The notes beneath the pieces were generated by a model. The model was given only the letters and a program-made list of their open reading frames with translations, ran no database searches and was not told where the DNA came from. Position numbers and translations under genes: made by a program. DNA of 46,947 nucleotides from positions 1 to 46,947 of the forward strand of contig JBCDGZ010000052.1 in the NCBI GenBank assembly GCA_038750655.1, written 5' to 3'. Source of the DNA: JBCDGZ01 sp038750655. Its GTDB lineage: Bacteria; Bacteroidota; Bacteroidia; Chitinophagales; Saprospiraceae. Positions 1-7,001 of the stretch are shown piece after piece. Position 1 is the first letter of the stretch, and each line of letters starts with the position of its first letter.

Positions 1-54
1 AATAACGAGATCACACTAAGTAAAACCATTGCTTTCTTGATCCTTTCCAAATAA
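1..54 (+). CDS. C-terminal end of a small unknown protein (partial, cut by window edge)
   Basis: The first 17 codons are open and end in TAA at 52-54. The encoded tail, NNEITLSKTIAFLILSK, resembles residues 64-80 of the small protein at 2625-2921 (NNEITPSKDVVVLIPSK), and the first 24 bases differ from that copy at only 3 positions. I infer that this is the end of a paralogue. It lacks the roughly 18-residue basic tail of the downstream copy, so it either ends earlier or is truncated. Function is unknown. Confidence 0.55.
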   Translation, partial: NNEITLSKTIAFLILSK

Positions 55-73
55 TAAGCATTATATATCATAT

Positions 74-128
74 ATAAAGTCAAAATATTGAAGAACAAAA
101 AGAAGCCAGAAATTTGTCTTGACTTTAT
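74..128. promoter_or_regulatory. Inverted repeat ahead of the toxin-antitoxin pair, possible operator
   Basis: ATAAAGTCAA at 74-83 is matched perfectly by its reverse complement TTGACTTTAT at 119-128, with 35 bases between. A shorter TTGTC/GACAA pair (114-118 and 130-134) overlaps it. The arms end 42 bases before the antitoxin ATG. Xre-type antitoxins usually repress their own promoter by binding palindromes there, so an operator role is plausible but inferred. Confidence 0.4.
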
Positions 129-170
129 GGACAATTTTTCGCATCTTAAGAAAAAACAAGTTAAAAGCAA

Positions 171-1553
171 ATGCTTCCAGCTTTCACACTTTATTCTCCG
201 TTTGTTTATCTGACTAAAAATTTAGCAAACGAAACTTATGATCTTTTTTTAATCGTTCCGATTGAAGCAGGAACTACTCTGGAATTGGTAAAAATTGAAG
301 AGTCCCCTCTATCAAATATAATTAATTACAATATTATAAAAATAGATGCTGGGGAGGATGAAGAGGCCGTGATAGACATAGATGGAAAGAAATTTTTTAA
401 AACCCGTTTCCACTTTGATCATAACAACAATTCTCAAGAAATAAATCATAGTGAATTTGAAGTTATTGTCTCTATTACATATGAAAACTCTTTTGAAACT
501 AAGAATGTAATACATTACGAAGATGCAGATATTCTTCCTATTGAAGAAGAGAGTCAAATCGCTATCAATAGACCATATGTTTATTTAGTCCAACCTCATC
601 AATTAGAAGATAGTGACGAGCAGATTTTCTATCCTAGAATGTTAATACCAACTAAGAGCTATAAATATTCCGAAAAAGCTGATGATTTATTAATCACTTC
701 TGGTAGAAGCGCAGTTTGTGAAAACTTAGTTGCTCTGTACGGAAATGAAAATACCGATAATGATGACTTAACAATCATTTTTCCATCTAAAGTCAATAAA
801 GCATCCTTTCGGGATACCGCAAGAATACATGGAAACTTTTCAGCTATAGTTCTTTTATTCGATTCATTTTTAGATGCTTTCTCTTTCGTCGCGCGATCAG
901 ATAGTCATAAGAATCTCATATTAGCTAATAAAGAATCAAGCGATGATAAAACCAAAAGCGAAACCAAAGCTAGAACTGGAAGTGCCGATACCATGCCTGT
1001 AAGTGGTATACCTGTAGATGATAATAAATATCAAACAATCTCTAATGCAATAACCTTTAGAGTACTTGAGGATCATACTAATGATTATTCTCTTCAGGGA
1101 AAGTCCGAAAAAAAACAACTAGACATCGCCGTAGTTGAGTATCCTCGAATATTAGGTAAATATGAAAAAGCCATTGAAAACAGCTATTCCCTAAATCTTC
1201 GCTCCAATCAAGGGGTTAGTGCAGAAATCATTTATGATATTGTGAAACTTTCGAATCTCAAAGAGCAATTTCTAGCAAAAAATATATTTAATTTTTCTAC
1301 TAAAACCCTCCGAAGGTATAGAGATGCACATAAAATATTAAACCCTAAGGATGGTGAAATTGCTCTGAAATTGGTTGCTCTGTATAAAAAAGGAATTGAA
1401 ATATTTGGAGAACCGAGCTCTTTCAATAGTTGGATTCGAAAGCCAGCTTTTGGACTCGGAAATGTGATCCCGCTTAATTTAATGAATACCTCTACTGGTG
1501 TTGACCTGATTATGGAAGAATTAATTCGCATTGAATACGGCGATCTAGCCTAG
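171..1553 (+). CDS. Xre/MbcA/ParS-type antitoxin with a long unknown N-terminal extension
   Basis: Likely antitoxin of a Xre/RES pair. The last ~120 residues (about 340-460) have the layout of Bacteroidota Xre antitoxins with a toxin-binding (DUF2384-like) C-terminus: a helical DNA-binding part containing STKTLRRYRDA, then IEIFGE, FNSWIRKP, a P-L-x-L-M-N-T-S-T-G motif and the final RIEYGDLA. Such antitoxins are normally about 140-170 residues, but this one has 460. The first ~330 residues are beta-rich and acidic, with a polar S/K/T-rich linker near 255-285, and match no family I recognise. The stop lies 17 bases before the RES toxin, so the two are one operon. The gene is clearly more AT-rich than genes beyond 2.6 kb, suggesting transfer. 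The C-terminal call is fairly sure; the role of the N-terminal part is unknown. Confidence 0.75.
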   Translation: MLPAFTLYSPFVYLTKNLANETYDLFLIVPIEAGTTLELVKIEESPLSNIINYNIIKIDAGEDEEAVIDIDGKKFFKTRFHFDHNNNSQEINHSEFEVIVSITYENSFETKNVIHYEDADILPIEEESQIAINRPYVYLVQPHQLEDSDEQIFYPRMLIPTKSYKYSEKADDLLITSGRSAVCENLVALYGNENTDNDDLTIIFPSKVNKASFRDTARIHGNFSAIVLLFDSFLDAFSFVARSDSHKNLILANKESSDDKTKSETKARTGSADTMPVSGIPVDDNKYQTISNAITFRVLEDHTNDYSLQGKSEKKQLDIAVVEYPRILGKYEKAIENSYSLNLRSNQGVSAEIIYDIVKLSNLKEQFLAKNIFNFSTKTLRRYRDAHKILNPKDGEIALKLVALYKKGIEIFGEPSSFNSWIRKPAFGLGNVIPLNLMNTSTGVDLIMEELIRIEYGDLA

Positions 1554-1570
1554 ATCTACTACAACCTAAA

Positions 1571-2020
1571 ATGAAAGTATATCGCATCACCACCCTGAAA
1601 TGGTCTACCCAACTCAGTGCCTCTGGCTTCTCCGCCCGCTGGAATTCTAAAGGAAAGTTTATGATCTACACTGCGGGCTCCAGGGCTCTAGCGTGCTTGG
1701 AAAATGTAGTACATCGAAGTGGTGAAGGTCTTAATGATAATTTTAGGGTAATGGTAATCAATATCCCTAGTTTTTTAGATATAGAATCGTTAAACACTAA
1801 GGTACTTCCTGAAAGCTGGTCGGACTTCACTTCATACCACTTCTGCCAGCAAATTGGTAACGAATGGCTCGATAGCCGACGAACAGCTATTTTGCAGGTC
1901 CCTTCGGTAATCATCAAAAAGGAATTTAACTATTTAATTAACCCTAATCATGAACACTTTAAAAACATCAAACTAGAAAGTACAGAGAAATTCGACTTTG
2001 ATTCAAGAATTAAGGACTGA
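1571..2020 (+). CDS. RES-domain toxin (NAD+-degrading family)
   Basis: A 149-residue RES family protein. The R-E-S residues that name the family are visible: Arg23 in ARWNSKG, Glu44 in ACLENVVH and Ser112 in QVPSVI, plus Tyr33 and the late NYLINPNH motif. Length is typical. Characterised RES toxins (for example MbcT and the Pseudomonas putida RES protein) break down NAD+ by phosphorolysis or hydrolysis and halt growth unless bound by their Xre partner; the same activity is inferred here. It starts 17 bases after the antitoxin stop, in the usual antitoxin-toxin order. No residue of the triad is missing, so the toxin appears intact. It shares the low-GC composition of the antitoxin. Confidence 0.88.
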   Translation: MKVYRITTLKWSTQLSASGFSARWNSKGKFMIYTAGSRALACLENVVHRSGEGLNDNFRVMVINIPSFLDIESLNTKVLPESWSDFTSYHFCQQIGNEWLDSRRTAILQVPSVIIKKEFNYLINPNHEHFKNIKLESTEKFDFDSRIKD

Positions 2021-2034
2021 TACTTCTCCTTATC

Positions 2035-2181
2035 CTATTTCCCCTTCCCCTGTAATAAGACCAGCACTGTATAGAACATAATCTTAAAATCCAGCGCAAA
2101 AGACATATTCTCGATGTAGAGAATGTCGAAGTGGAGGCGCTATAGCATCTCCTTGACCTTGGAAGCGTAGCCATACTTAAC
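2035..2181 (-). pseudogene. 3' remnant of a polyprenyl-phosphate sugar transferase gene
   Basis: These 147 bases align without gaps to the end of the intact sugar-transferase gene (4594-4740, same strand); I count about 20 differences. Read on the minus strand it gives the final ~48 residues, including FDILYIENMS, LDFKIMFYTVLVLL and the terminal QGKGK with its stop. A CAG codon of the intact copy has become TAG (after KEML), so the frame is broken, and nothing upstream of the YGYAS region remains. It is a dead duplicate fragment. Confidence 0.85.
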
Positions 2182-2379
2182 AACAACCTGAGCTTCAGCA
2201 GTAGTCGCTACATTCCTATGGGAGGTATGTCTATGGTGGCCTTCCTCAATATCACCAACCTGCTCAACACCAAAAACCAGGCTTCTGACATCTATAATTC
2301 AGATTATAGCCAGCGGATGTTCAATTATTTGCAGCTGCGAACGGTATATTTTGGCGTGGTATTTCAGTTTGATCGATAG
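2182..2379 (+). pseudogene. 3' remnant of an outer-membrane beta-barrel / TonB-dependent receptor gene
   Basis: An open frame of 65 codons plus TAG reads like the last strands of a Bacteroidota outer-membrane receptor: LNITNLLNTKNQ, then DYSQRMFNY, then RTVYFGVVFQF just before the stop. There is no start codon context or upstream part: it begins exactly where the sugar-transferase fragment on the other strand ends. The reading frame itself is undamaged. I infer a recombination leftover, not a working gene. Confidence 0.6.
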
Positions 2380-2409
2380 CCCAGGACCCAACAAAACAAC
2401 CCATCCAGT

Positions 2410-2443
2410 AAAGCCAAATCTCCTCTCTTGGGGATTTGGCTTT
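2410..2443. terminator. Stem-loop, probable terminator
   Basis: AAAGCCAAATC (2410-2420) and GATTTGGCTTT (2433-2443) form a perfect 11-bp stem with a 12-base loop. It lies 31 bases after the receptor remnant's stop and was probably that gene's terminator. There is no long T-run directly after it, so its strength is uncertain. Confidence 0.6.
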
Positions 2444-2452
2444 GCTGTTCTA

Positions 2453-2493
2453 GAAAAAGTGCGTTTTTCTTTAAAAAAAGTGCGATTTTCTTG
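2453..2493. promoter_or_regulatory. Tandem palindromic repeat, possible operator
   Basis: Two copies of AAAAAGTGCG(T/A)TTTTCTT start at 2454 and 2475, a spacing of 21 bp or two helical turns. The first is itself a palindrome (GAAAAA, GTGCG, TTTTTC). They lie about 130 bases upstream of the small gene at 2625, so they could be a repressor or activator site for that operon. This is inferred from symmetry and spacing only. Confidence 0.35.
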
Positions 2494-2624
2494 ATGATTT
2501 TTCGGGAGCATCTACGACTAATAATAAAAGGGAACATCCCATATTATCTTCACCGTATGCATACAACATTTATAAACAATCCACTAACAAGGATAAATCC
2601 ATATGCAACGCAAAACCAGTGCTT

Positions 2625-2921
2625 ATGAAATTTGCTAAAAGAAATGGCCCAATTTCCTATGAGAAAATCGGTAAGTTCATCTCTTCGCTTCCCAAAGACC
2701 AATGGATCAACCTCAAAGATTCTTTAACCAATGCAGGCTATCACGACGCTATAGAACCGCTGATCCCTGCCTTCGATTTCTTCAAAAACATAGGACATTT
2801 AAAAACGCGAGACAATAATGAGATCACACCAAGCAAAGATGTAGTTGTACTTATCCCTTCTAAAAGAGACGTTCCACAACGATCAATTAAAGAAATCTTT
2901 GACAAAATTCCCCGTAAATAA
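2625..2921 (+). CDS. Small soluble protein of unknown function
   Basis: A 98-residue protein beginning MKFAKRNGPISYEKIG. An in-frame GTG two codons earlier (2619) is possible, but ATG is preferred. The first ~60 residues look helical; residues 64-80 resemble the protein tail at the very start of this window; the C-terminus is basic (KRDVPQ, EIFDKIPRK). There is no signal peptide or membrane segment. The stop overlaps the next start (TAATG), so translation of the two genes is probably coupled and the products may work together. I do not recognise the family. Confidence 0.6.
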   Translation: MKFAKRNGPISYEKIGKFISSLPKDQWINLKDSLTNAGYHDAIEPLIPAFDFFKNIGHLKTRDNNEITPSKDVVVLIPSKRDVPQRSIKEIFDKIPRK

Positions 2922-3664
2922 TGTTGATTGCCTCCACCATTGCCTTTTCCATCGCAGTCCTGCTGCTCGGTATGCCGAGCAGTAGAGACTTTGATCAAGT
3001 AGCAGGGCGCTACCTCATTTGGCGCTCCAAATGGTTTTGGATCAGCGCCGTTTTACACGGCCTGTTGGCGGTAGGGATGCTGCTGTTCATGAAGGAAATG
3101 GAAATCACTATTAAGATTGGAGATGCTGATAAGGGGTTTGTAGAATACAGCTGGCTCTATGGCGTCTTTGCTGGCCTGTTCTATCAGGGGATCATCTACT
3201 CTATCGTTAGTATGCTCTCCTTGAATGGCGTGGGCATTAAAGAGGGAGATACTACCATCAAATCGTCTATGGACTTCTACTCCTCTATCCTGGGGTGGTT
3301 GATCAAAAACGACATCGATCGCATCAGCGACGTCGCCATCACCCCTCCTAAACGCAGCCTCCTAAAGCTGGAGGATCTGAAAATTGAGGATATTGTCGGG
3401 GCTTTTTTCGTAACCGGCAACTCGGAAGATGTGGGGTGGATGGTGGATCAAATTCGGGAAAAGAAGGAGCAATTGACGGAAAATGGCTTCGACATCAGCG
3501 AGGAGAAGCTGAAAGCGCCACTTTTGGAGGATATTTTAAAACAATTCCTCATTGCTAAAGGCCATCGTCAGTTTCGCAGAGCGATTGCCAAGGTGGAAGC
3601 CAACTTGAGGGACGTCAAAGAACCATCAACGCCGATTGAAGAATTTGCTGATAAACAGAATTAA
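2921..3664 (+). CDS. Membrane protein of unknown function
   Basis: A 247-residue protein with three hydrophobic segments (about 2-18, 37-57 and 78-100) followed by a ~145-residue soluble, charged, mostly helical C-terminal domain, probably on the cytoplasmic side. No catalytic motif was recognised. It starts in a TAATG overlap with the preceding small gene, forming a two-gene operon. Its last 39 bases overlap the 3' end of the convergent sigma-factor gene, so the two transcripts are partly antisense. Codon use is like the core genes and not like the AT-rich toxin-antitoxin pair. Confidence 0.65.
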   Translation: MLIASTIAFSIAVLLLGMPSSRDFDQVAGRYLIWRSKWFWISAVLHGLLAVGMLLFMKEMEITIKIGDADKGFVEYSWLYGVFAGLFYQGIIYSIVSMLSLNGVGIKEGDTTIKSSMDFYSSILGWLIKNDIDRISDVAITPPKRSLLKLEDLKIEDIVGAFFVTGNSEDVGWMVDQIREKKEQLTENGFDISEEKLKAPLLEDILKQFLIAKGHRQFRRAIAKVEANLRDVKEPSTPIEEFADKQN

Positions 3665-4405
3665 CTGCTTTAACTCTGCATCTTTGGCGATAATAGCCTC
3701 GATATGTGATTTTTCCTCAGCACTCAAAGGCTCTCCCTTAGCATGGGCAATGAGGAGGAAATAACTGCTGGTATCGTATTTACTGAGAATCCGAAGCAGG
3801 TCAAAGGGATAATTCAGCGTATCTACCAGACGGCCAAGTAAAACAGGATCGTTGATAATTTTCTCTCCGAGCGACTTTTTGCATTTGTGGACAAAGGAGG
3901 CGTAGGATTGGGCGGAGCTAAAGCCCGCCCGGCGTGCCAGCTCGGCATTCGAGGCCCCCGGATCATCGAGCTTCAGCTCAATGGCCTCCTTGCAACGGCC
4001 ACTCAGCAGGGTCAAAAAGGTTTTGACAATTTCGATGTGCTCGGTAGAAATAATCAGCGTTTCGGGCGACTCCTCATCCACCTCCATCAATTCTCTGGGA
4101 TCATAAGGCAATTCTCTTTTCTTCCTACGGACCCGATCCATGCATTTGTTTTTGGCAATCGCATAGAGGTAAGTATTGATCGAAGATTTCCCCTGGTATT
4201 TATCCAACCGAATATTATCTACAAAACTGATGATGACTTCTTGCAGCAAATCCTCCACTTCCCGCTCACCAATCCCGGCCCCAATAGCCAAAGCCTGAAT
4301 GACGGGCCGAAATCGATCGTAAAGACACCCAATAACAATGGATTCCTTATTGAGCCCCAGTCGAATAATCTGCACTATTTCCTTATCATTAAAATCGTCG
4401 CACAT
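3626..4405 (-). CDS. ECF-type sigma-70 family factor with C-terminal extension
   Basis: A 259-residue sigma factor. Region 2 is at about 25-100 (DLLQEVIISF, then STYLYAIAKNKCMDR-type helix ending RVRRKK) and region 4 at about 125-185 (LSGRCKEAIELK, ASNAELARRAGFSS, then a basic recognition helix with KCKKSLG). Usual ECF factors have 160-200 residues; here ~60 extra residues follow, with PLSAEEKSHIEAIIAKDAEL, a pattern resembling the start of FecR/anti-sigma proteins but without zinc ligands. It may hold a built-in control segment, which is inference. No anti-sigma gene is adjacent. Its 3' end overlaps the convergent membrane-protein gene. Confidence 0.8.
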   Translation of the reverse strand: MCDDFNDKEIVQIIRLGLNKESIVIGCLYDRFRPVIQALAIGAGIGEREVEDLLQEVIISFVDNIRLDKYQGKSSINTYLYAIAKNKCMDRVRRKKRELPYDPRELMEVDEESPETLIISTEHIEIVKTFLTLLSGRCKEAIELKLDDPGASNAELARRAGFSSAQSYASFVHKCKKSLGEKIINDPVLLGRLVDTLNYPFDLLRILSKYDTSSYFLLIAHAKGEPLSAEEKSHIEAIIAKDAELKQLILFISKFFNRR

Positions 4406-4478
4406 GGTAATCGTGTTTTGGGTGAATTGATTCCCTGAGTGGCGTTTTTGGTGTTGTCAGTGTCCTTTGCGAGAGCTA

Positions 4479-4525
4479 CTGCTGTCCGAGCAGTGTCTCC
4501 CAACTAGGGGACACAGCGGGTTTTT
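4479..4525 (+). other. Pair of adjacent stem-loops in an intergenic gap
   Basis: CTGCT/AGCAG (4479-4483 and 4489-4493) is followed by GTGTC-T-CCC / GGG-GACAC (4493-4501 and 4507-4514) and a TTTTT run at 4521-4525. On the plus strand this resembles a terminator, but both flanking genes run on the minus strand. It might be a leader structure of the sigma-factor mRNA or a leftover terminator. Confidence 0.35.
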
Positions 4526-4593
4526 CTTATGCAAACACCCCTGTTACAGTATAATACGCATAAGTATTAACGAAAATTAAAACAAAATAATTT

Positions 4594-6012
4594 CTATTTG
4601 CCCTTACCTTGTAACAAGACCAGCACCGTATAGAACATGATCTTGAAATCCAGCGCCAAAGACATGTTTTCGATGTAGAGAATATCGAAGCGGAGGCGCT
4701 GTAGCATCTCCTTCACATTAGAGGCGTAGCCGTATTTGACCTGCCCCCAGGAGGTAATGCCGGGGCGCACCTTGAGAAGGTGCTTGTAATGTGGAGCGTG
4801 TTGGACAATTTGGTCGATGAAGAAGCGGCGCTCCGGCCGGGGGCCGACCAAAGACATATCGCCGATGAGGACGTTCCAGAACTGCGGGAGTTCATCCAGC
4901 CGCCATTTGCGCATAACGCGCCCCCATTCGGTTACTCGAGGATCGGTATCGTGAGAGAGCTGGGGGCCAGCCGACTCAGCATCTACGTACATCGATCGGA
5001 ACTTGTAGATCCAAAAAGGCTTGCCATTGATGCCAATGCGCTCCTGCCGGAAGAAGATGGGGCCAGGCGAGGAGAAGCGCACCTTGATCATAATGAAGAT
5101 ATAGAGCGGAGCGAGAAGAACAAGCATAACGGCGCTGGCGCTAATGTCGATTAGGCGCTTAACCAGACGCTGCCAGCGGGGCATCAAATCTTGCTTGATT
5201 TCGATAAGCACAGCACCAAAAACGTGGTTCATCTTCACCGTCCCCAGCATAATATCGTACATGTCGGGGATGATTTTGACCAGCACTTGTTCATCAAAAT
5301 CAAAGAGGATATTCATGATCTCCCGGAGGCGGTTGTGCTCGGAAGTTTCGATAGCAATAATAACCTCTTCGATGCCTTGTTCGCGAATGACGCTGTCGAT
5401 GTCCTCAATGCTGCCGAGGCGGGGCAGAAACTTGGCTAGCTCATTGGTGCTTTTGCCATTGGCATCAATAAAGCCTACAAAGCTGTAGCCTAGCCCCTTT
5501 TTAAGGCCTTGAATCTCCTGATAAAGCTCTACAGCGTTTTGATTGCCGCCGATGATGAGGGTCGTGTAGGTCACTTTACCCGCTTTGAGCCTTCGGCTGG
5601 CACGGGTCAGCAGCACCATGCGGGCCGAGGCAGTGAGGATAAAGTGGTAAAAAAACAGGACCAGAAAGGAGCTGTAGTAGGTTTTGTAGTCCCGGACAAA
5701 ATCGTCGAGGATGAGGGTGAAAAAGAGAAAAATAACCCCCAAGAAGGTCAGAAAAAAGGTACGGGTGAGGGTAGCCAAGCGCGATAGGCGGTAAATATCG
5801 CGGTATTTGTCAAAGATAGAATAGAGCAACAGCCACCCCACCGGAATGATCACAATGCCGTACCAAAAGTTCCAATCTTCGAGCACCGTCCGATCAATCG
5901 GGACCTCTTCTACCCGTTTTCGGTAAAAGAAGAAACAAGCCCAAGCCAGCATAGCCATGATAAAATCAGCCATCCTGTACCAAAACATGTCGATTTTTCG
6001 TCTTTGGCTCAT
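4594..6012 (-). CDS. Undecaprenyl-phosphate sugar phosphotransferase (WcaJ/WbaP-like)
   Basis: A 472-residue membrane enzyme that should start exopolysaccharide or O-antigen synthesis by moving a sugar phosphate from a nucleotide sugar to undecaprenyl phosphate at the inner membrane. Four hydrophobic segments lie in the first ~130 residues, then a Rossmann-like cytoplasmic domain (LIIGGNQNAVELY), then the catalytic domain from ~285: KRLIDI, a hydrophobic hairpin, SSPGPIFFRQERIG, YKFRSM, WRLDELPQFWNVL, GDMSLVGPRPER and the late VRPGITSWGQV. Length is normal for the family. A broken copy of its 3' end lies at 2035-2181. No glycosyltransferase cluster follows, so the sugar is unknown. Confidence 0.92.
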   Translation of the reverse strand: MSQRRKIDMFWYRMADFIMAMLAWACFFFYRKRVEEVPIDRTVLEDWNFWYGIVIIPVGWLLLYSIFDKYRDIYRLSRLATLTRTFFLTFLGVIFLFFTLILDDFVRDYKTYYSSFLVLFFYHFILTASARMVLLTRASRRLKAGKVTYTTLIIGGNQNAVELYQEIQGLKKGLGYSFVGFIDANGKSTNELAKFLPRLGSIEDIDSVIREQGIEEVIIAIETSEHNRLREIMNILFDFDEQVLVKIIPDMYDIMLGTVKMNHVFGAVLIEIKQDLMPRWQRLVKRLIDISASAVMLVLLAPLYIFIMIKVRFSSPGPIFFRQERIGINGKPFWIYKFRSMYVDAESAGPQLSHDTDPRVTEWGRVMRKWRLDELPQFWNVLIGDMSLVGPRPERRFFIDQIVQHAPHYKHLLKVRPGITSWGQVKYGYASNVKEMLQRLRFDILYIENMSLALDFKIMFYTVLVLLQGKGK

Positions 6013-6029
6013 TGAGTTAGATTAGATCG

Positions 6030-6037
6030 CAAAAGTA
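6030..6037 (-). promoter_or_regulatory. Putative -7 promoter element (TACTTTTG)
   Basis: On the minus strand the sequence reads TACTTTTG, matching the Bacteroidota TAnnTTTG box, 17 bases before the sugar-transferase ATG. No convincing -33 TTTG is present at the usual distance. Confidence 0.45.
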
Positions 6038-6047
6038 CCGTGGTTGC

Positions 6048-6944
6048 TTACTGCTGGAACTGGATCATCTTGATATTATCCAGCAGTACATTGGCCTCAT
6101 CCAGTGCAAAATCCCCATTTTCAATGGGAATAGCCGCCTGGATAATCAGCTGATAACTAGCTACGTCCGTAATTCGAAATTCATTAATGACCTCACTAAA
6201 GTTAAAATAAATCTTTTTCCATTCCCCACTACTATTGACACCACGATCGATGATAACGTTCTGTTGAATGCCAAAGCCATCGTAGCCAATCCAGCCCAGG
6301 GCAATAGGAACATCCGTTTTGTAGTTCATTTCGATGTAAACCGCCGTTCCTCCGAAAGGCGAATATTCATCTACGCGGATAGACCCTACCTCGGCCAGCG
6401 GATTATCCCTGTCCAGGCGGATGAGCGCAGAGCTGTTGCCCTCAAACACATCAGAGGTGGTCAGTTCGATTTTTGAGGCCTCGTTATTATCCAAATCCTC
6501 CTTAAAGAAATGCTGGTTGCTCTCAAAACCTTCGATAAAGACGAAATTAGCATTACTAGCGTAGCCCGTCACCGGACGAATGGTATCTTCCCGCTGCGGC
6601 TCAAAAGTTATGGTGGTTGAATACCGTTTTAAGAAAGTATAAATATCAGGAGTAGCCGAAATACCGTTATCTTGAATGCCAGGATCAATAAAAACGTCGG
6701 TGTCTCCTGTCGCCAGAACGGGTAGGGTTGCGGGCAAGGAATAAGCTCCTAGAAAGTCGCCATTCACATAAACCCATCCCTCTGTAATCTTCTGATTTCC
6801 AGTCCCTTGAGCAGGACTAACCTCAAAATCAAAAGCTTCAACATGAAGATAGGCAGGAATATCCTCTGCCGGGTTAATCACATCGCAGGCACCAAAGCTG
6901 AACAAAAGGATCAGCGCCATCACTGCAGTACTTAATCTTTTCAT
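6048..6944 (-). CDS. Lipoprotein of unknown function
   Basis: A 298-residue exported lipoprotein: lysine-containing start, hydrophobic stretch and lipobox ending FGAC (Cys20), followed by DVINPAEDIPAYL. The rest is beta-rich with no transmembrane part. The C-terminal half (from FIEGFESN onward) has the look of a carbohydrate-binding-like jelly-roll, with a final LDNIKMIQF strand, but I cannot assign a family. It lies 35 bases before the sugar-transferase start and 57 bases after the phosphodiesterase-like gene, so it may be part of an envelope operon. Lipidation is well supported; function is not. Confidence 0.75.
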   Translation of the reverse strand: MKRLSTAVMALILLFSFGACDVINPAEDIPAYLHVEAFDFEVSPAQGTGNQKITEGWVYVNGDFLGAYSLPATLPVLATGDTDVFIDPGIQDNGISATPDIYTFLKRYSTTITFEPQREDTIRPVTGYASNANFVFIEGFESNQHFFKEDLDNNEASKIELTTSDVFEGNSSALIRLDRDNPLAEVGSIRVDEYSPFGGTAVYIEMNYKTDVPIALGWIGYDGFGIQQNVIIDRGVNSSGEWKKIYFNFSEVINEFRITDVASYQLIIQAAIPIENGDFALDEANVLLDNIKMIQFQQ

Positions 6945-7001
6945 CTAATTAGAAGTTAATTGATTCAACAATGAGTCAATCGGGCTATTATCTTTAAAAT
7001 G

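Noticed and set aside
1..4405. Prophage or integrative element carrying the toxin-antitoxin pair
   Set aside because: No integrase, transposase, tRNA attachment site or flanking direct repeat was found; only composition and remnants hint at transfer.
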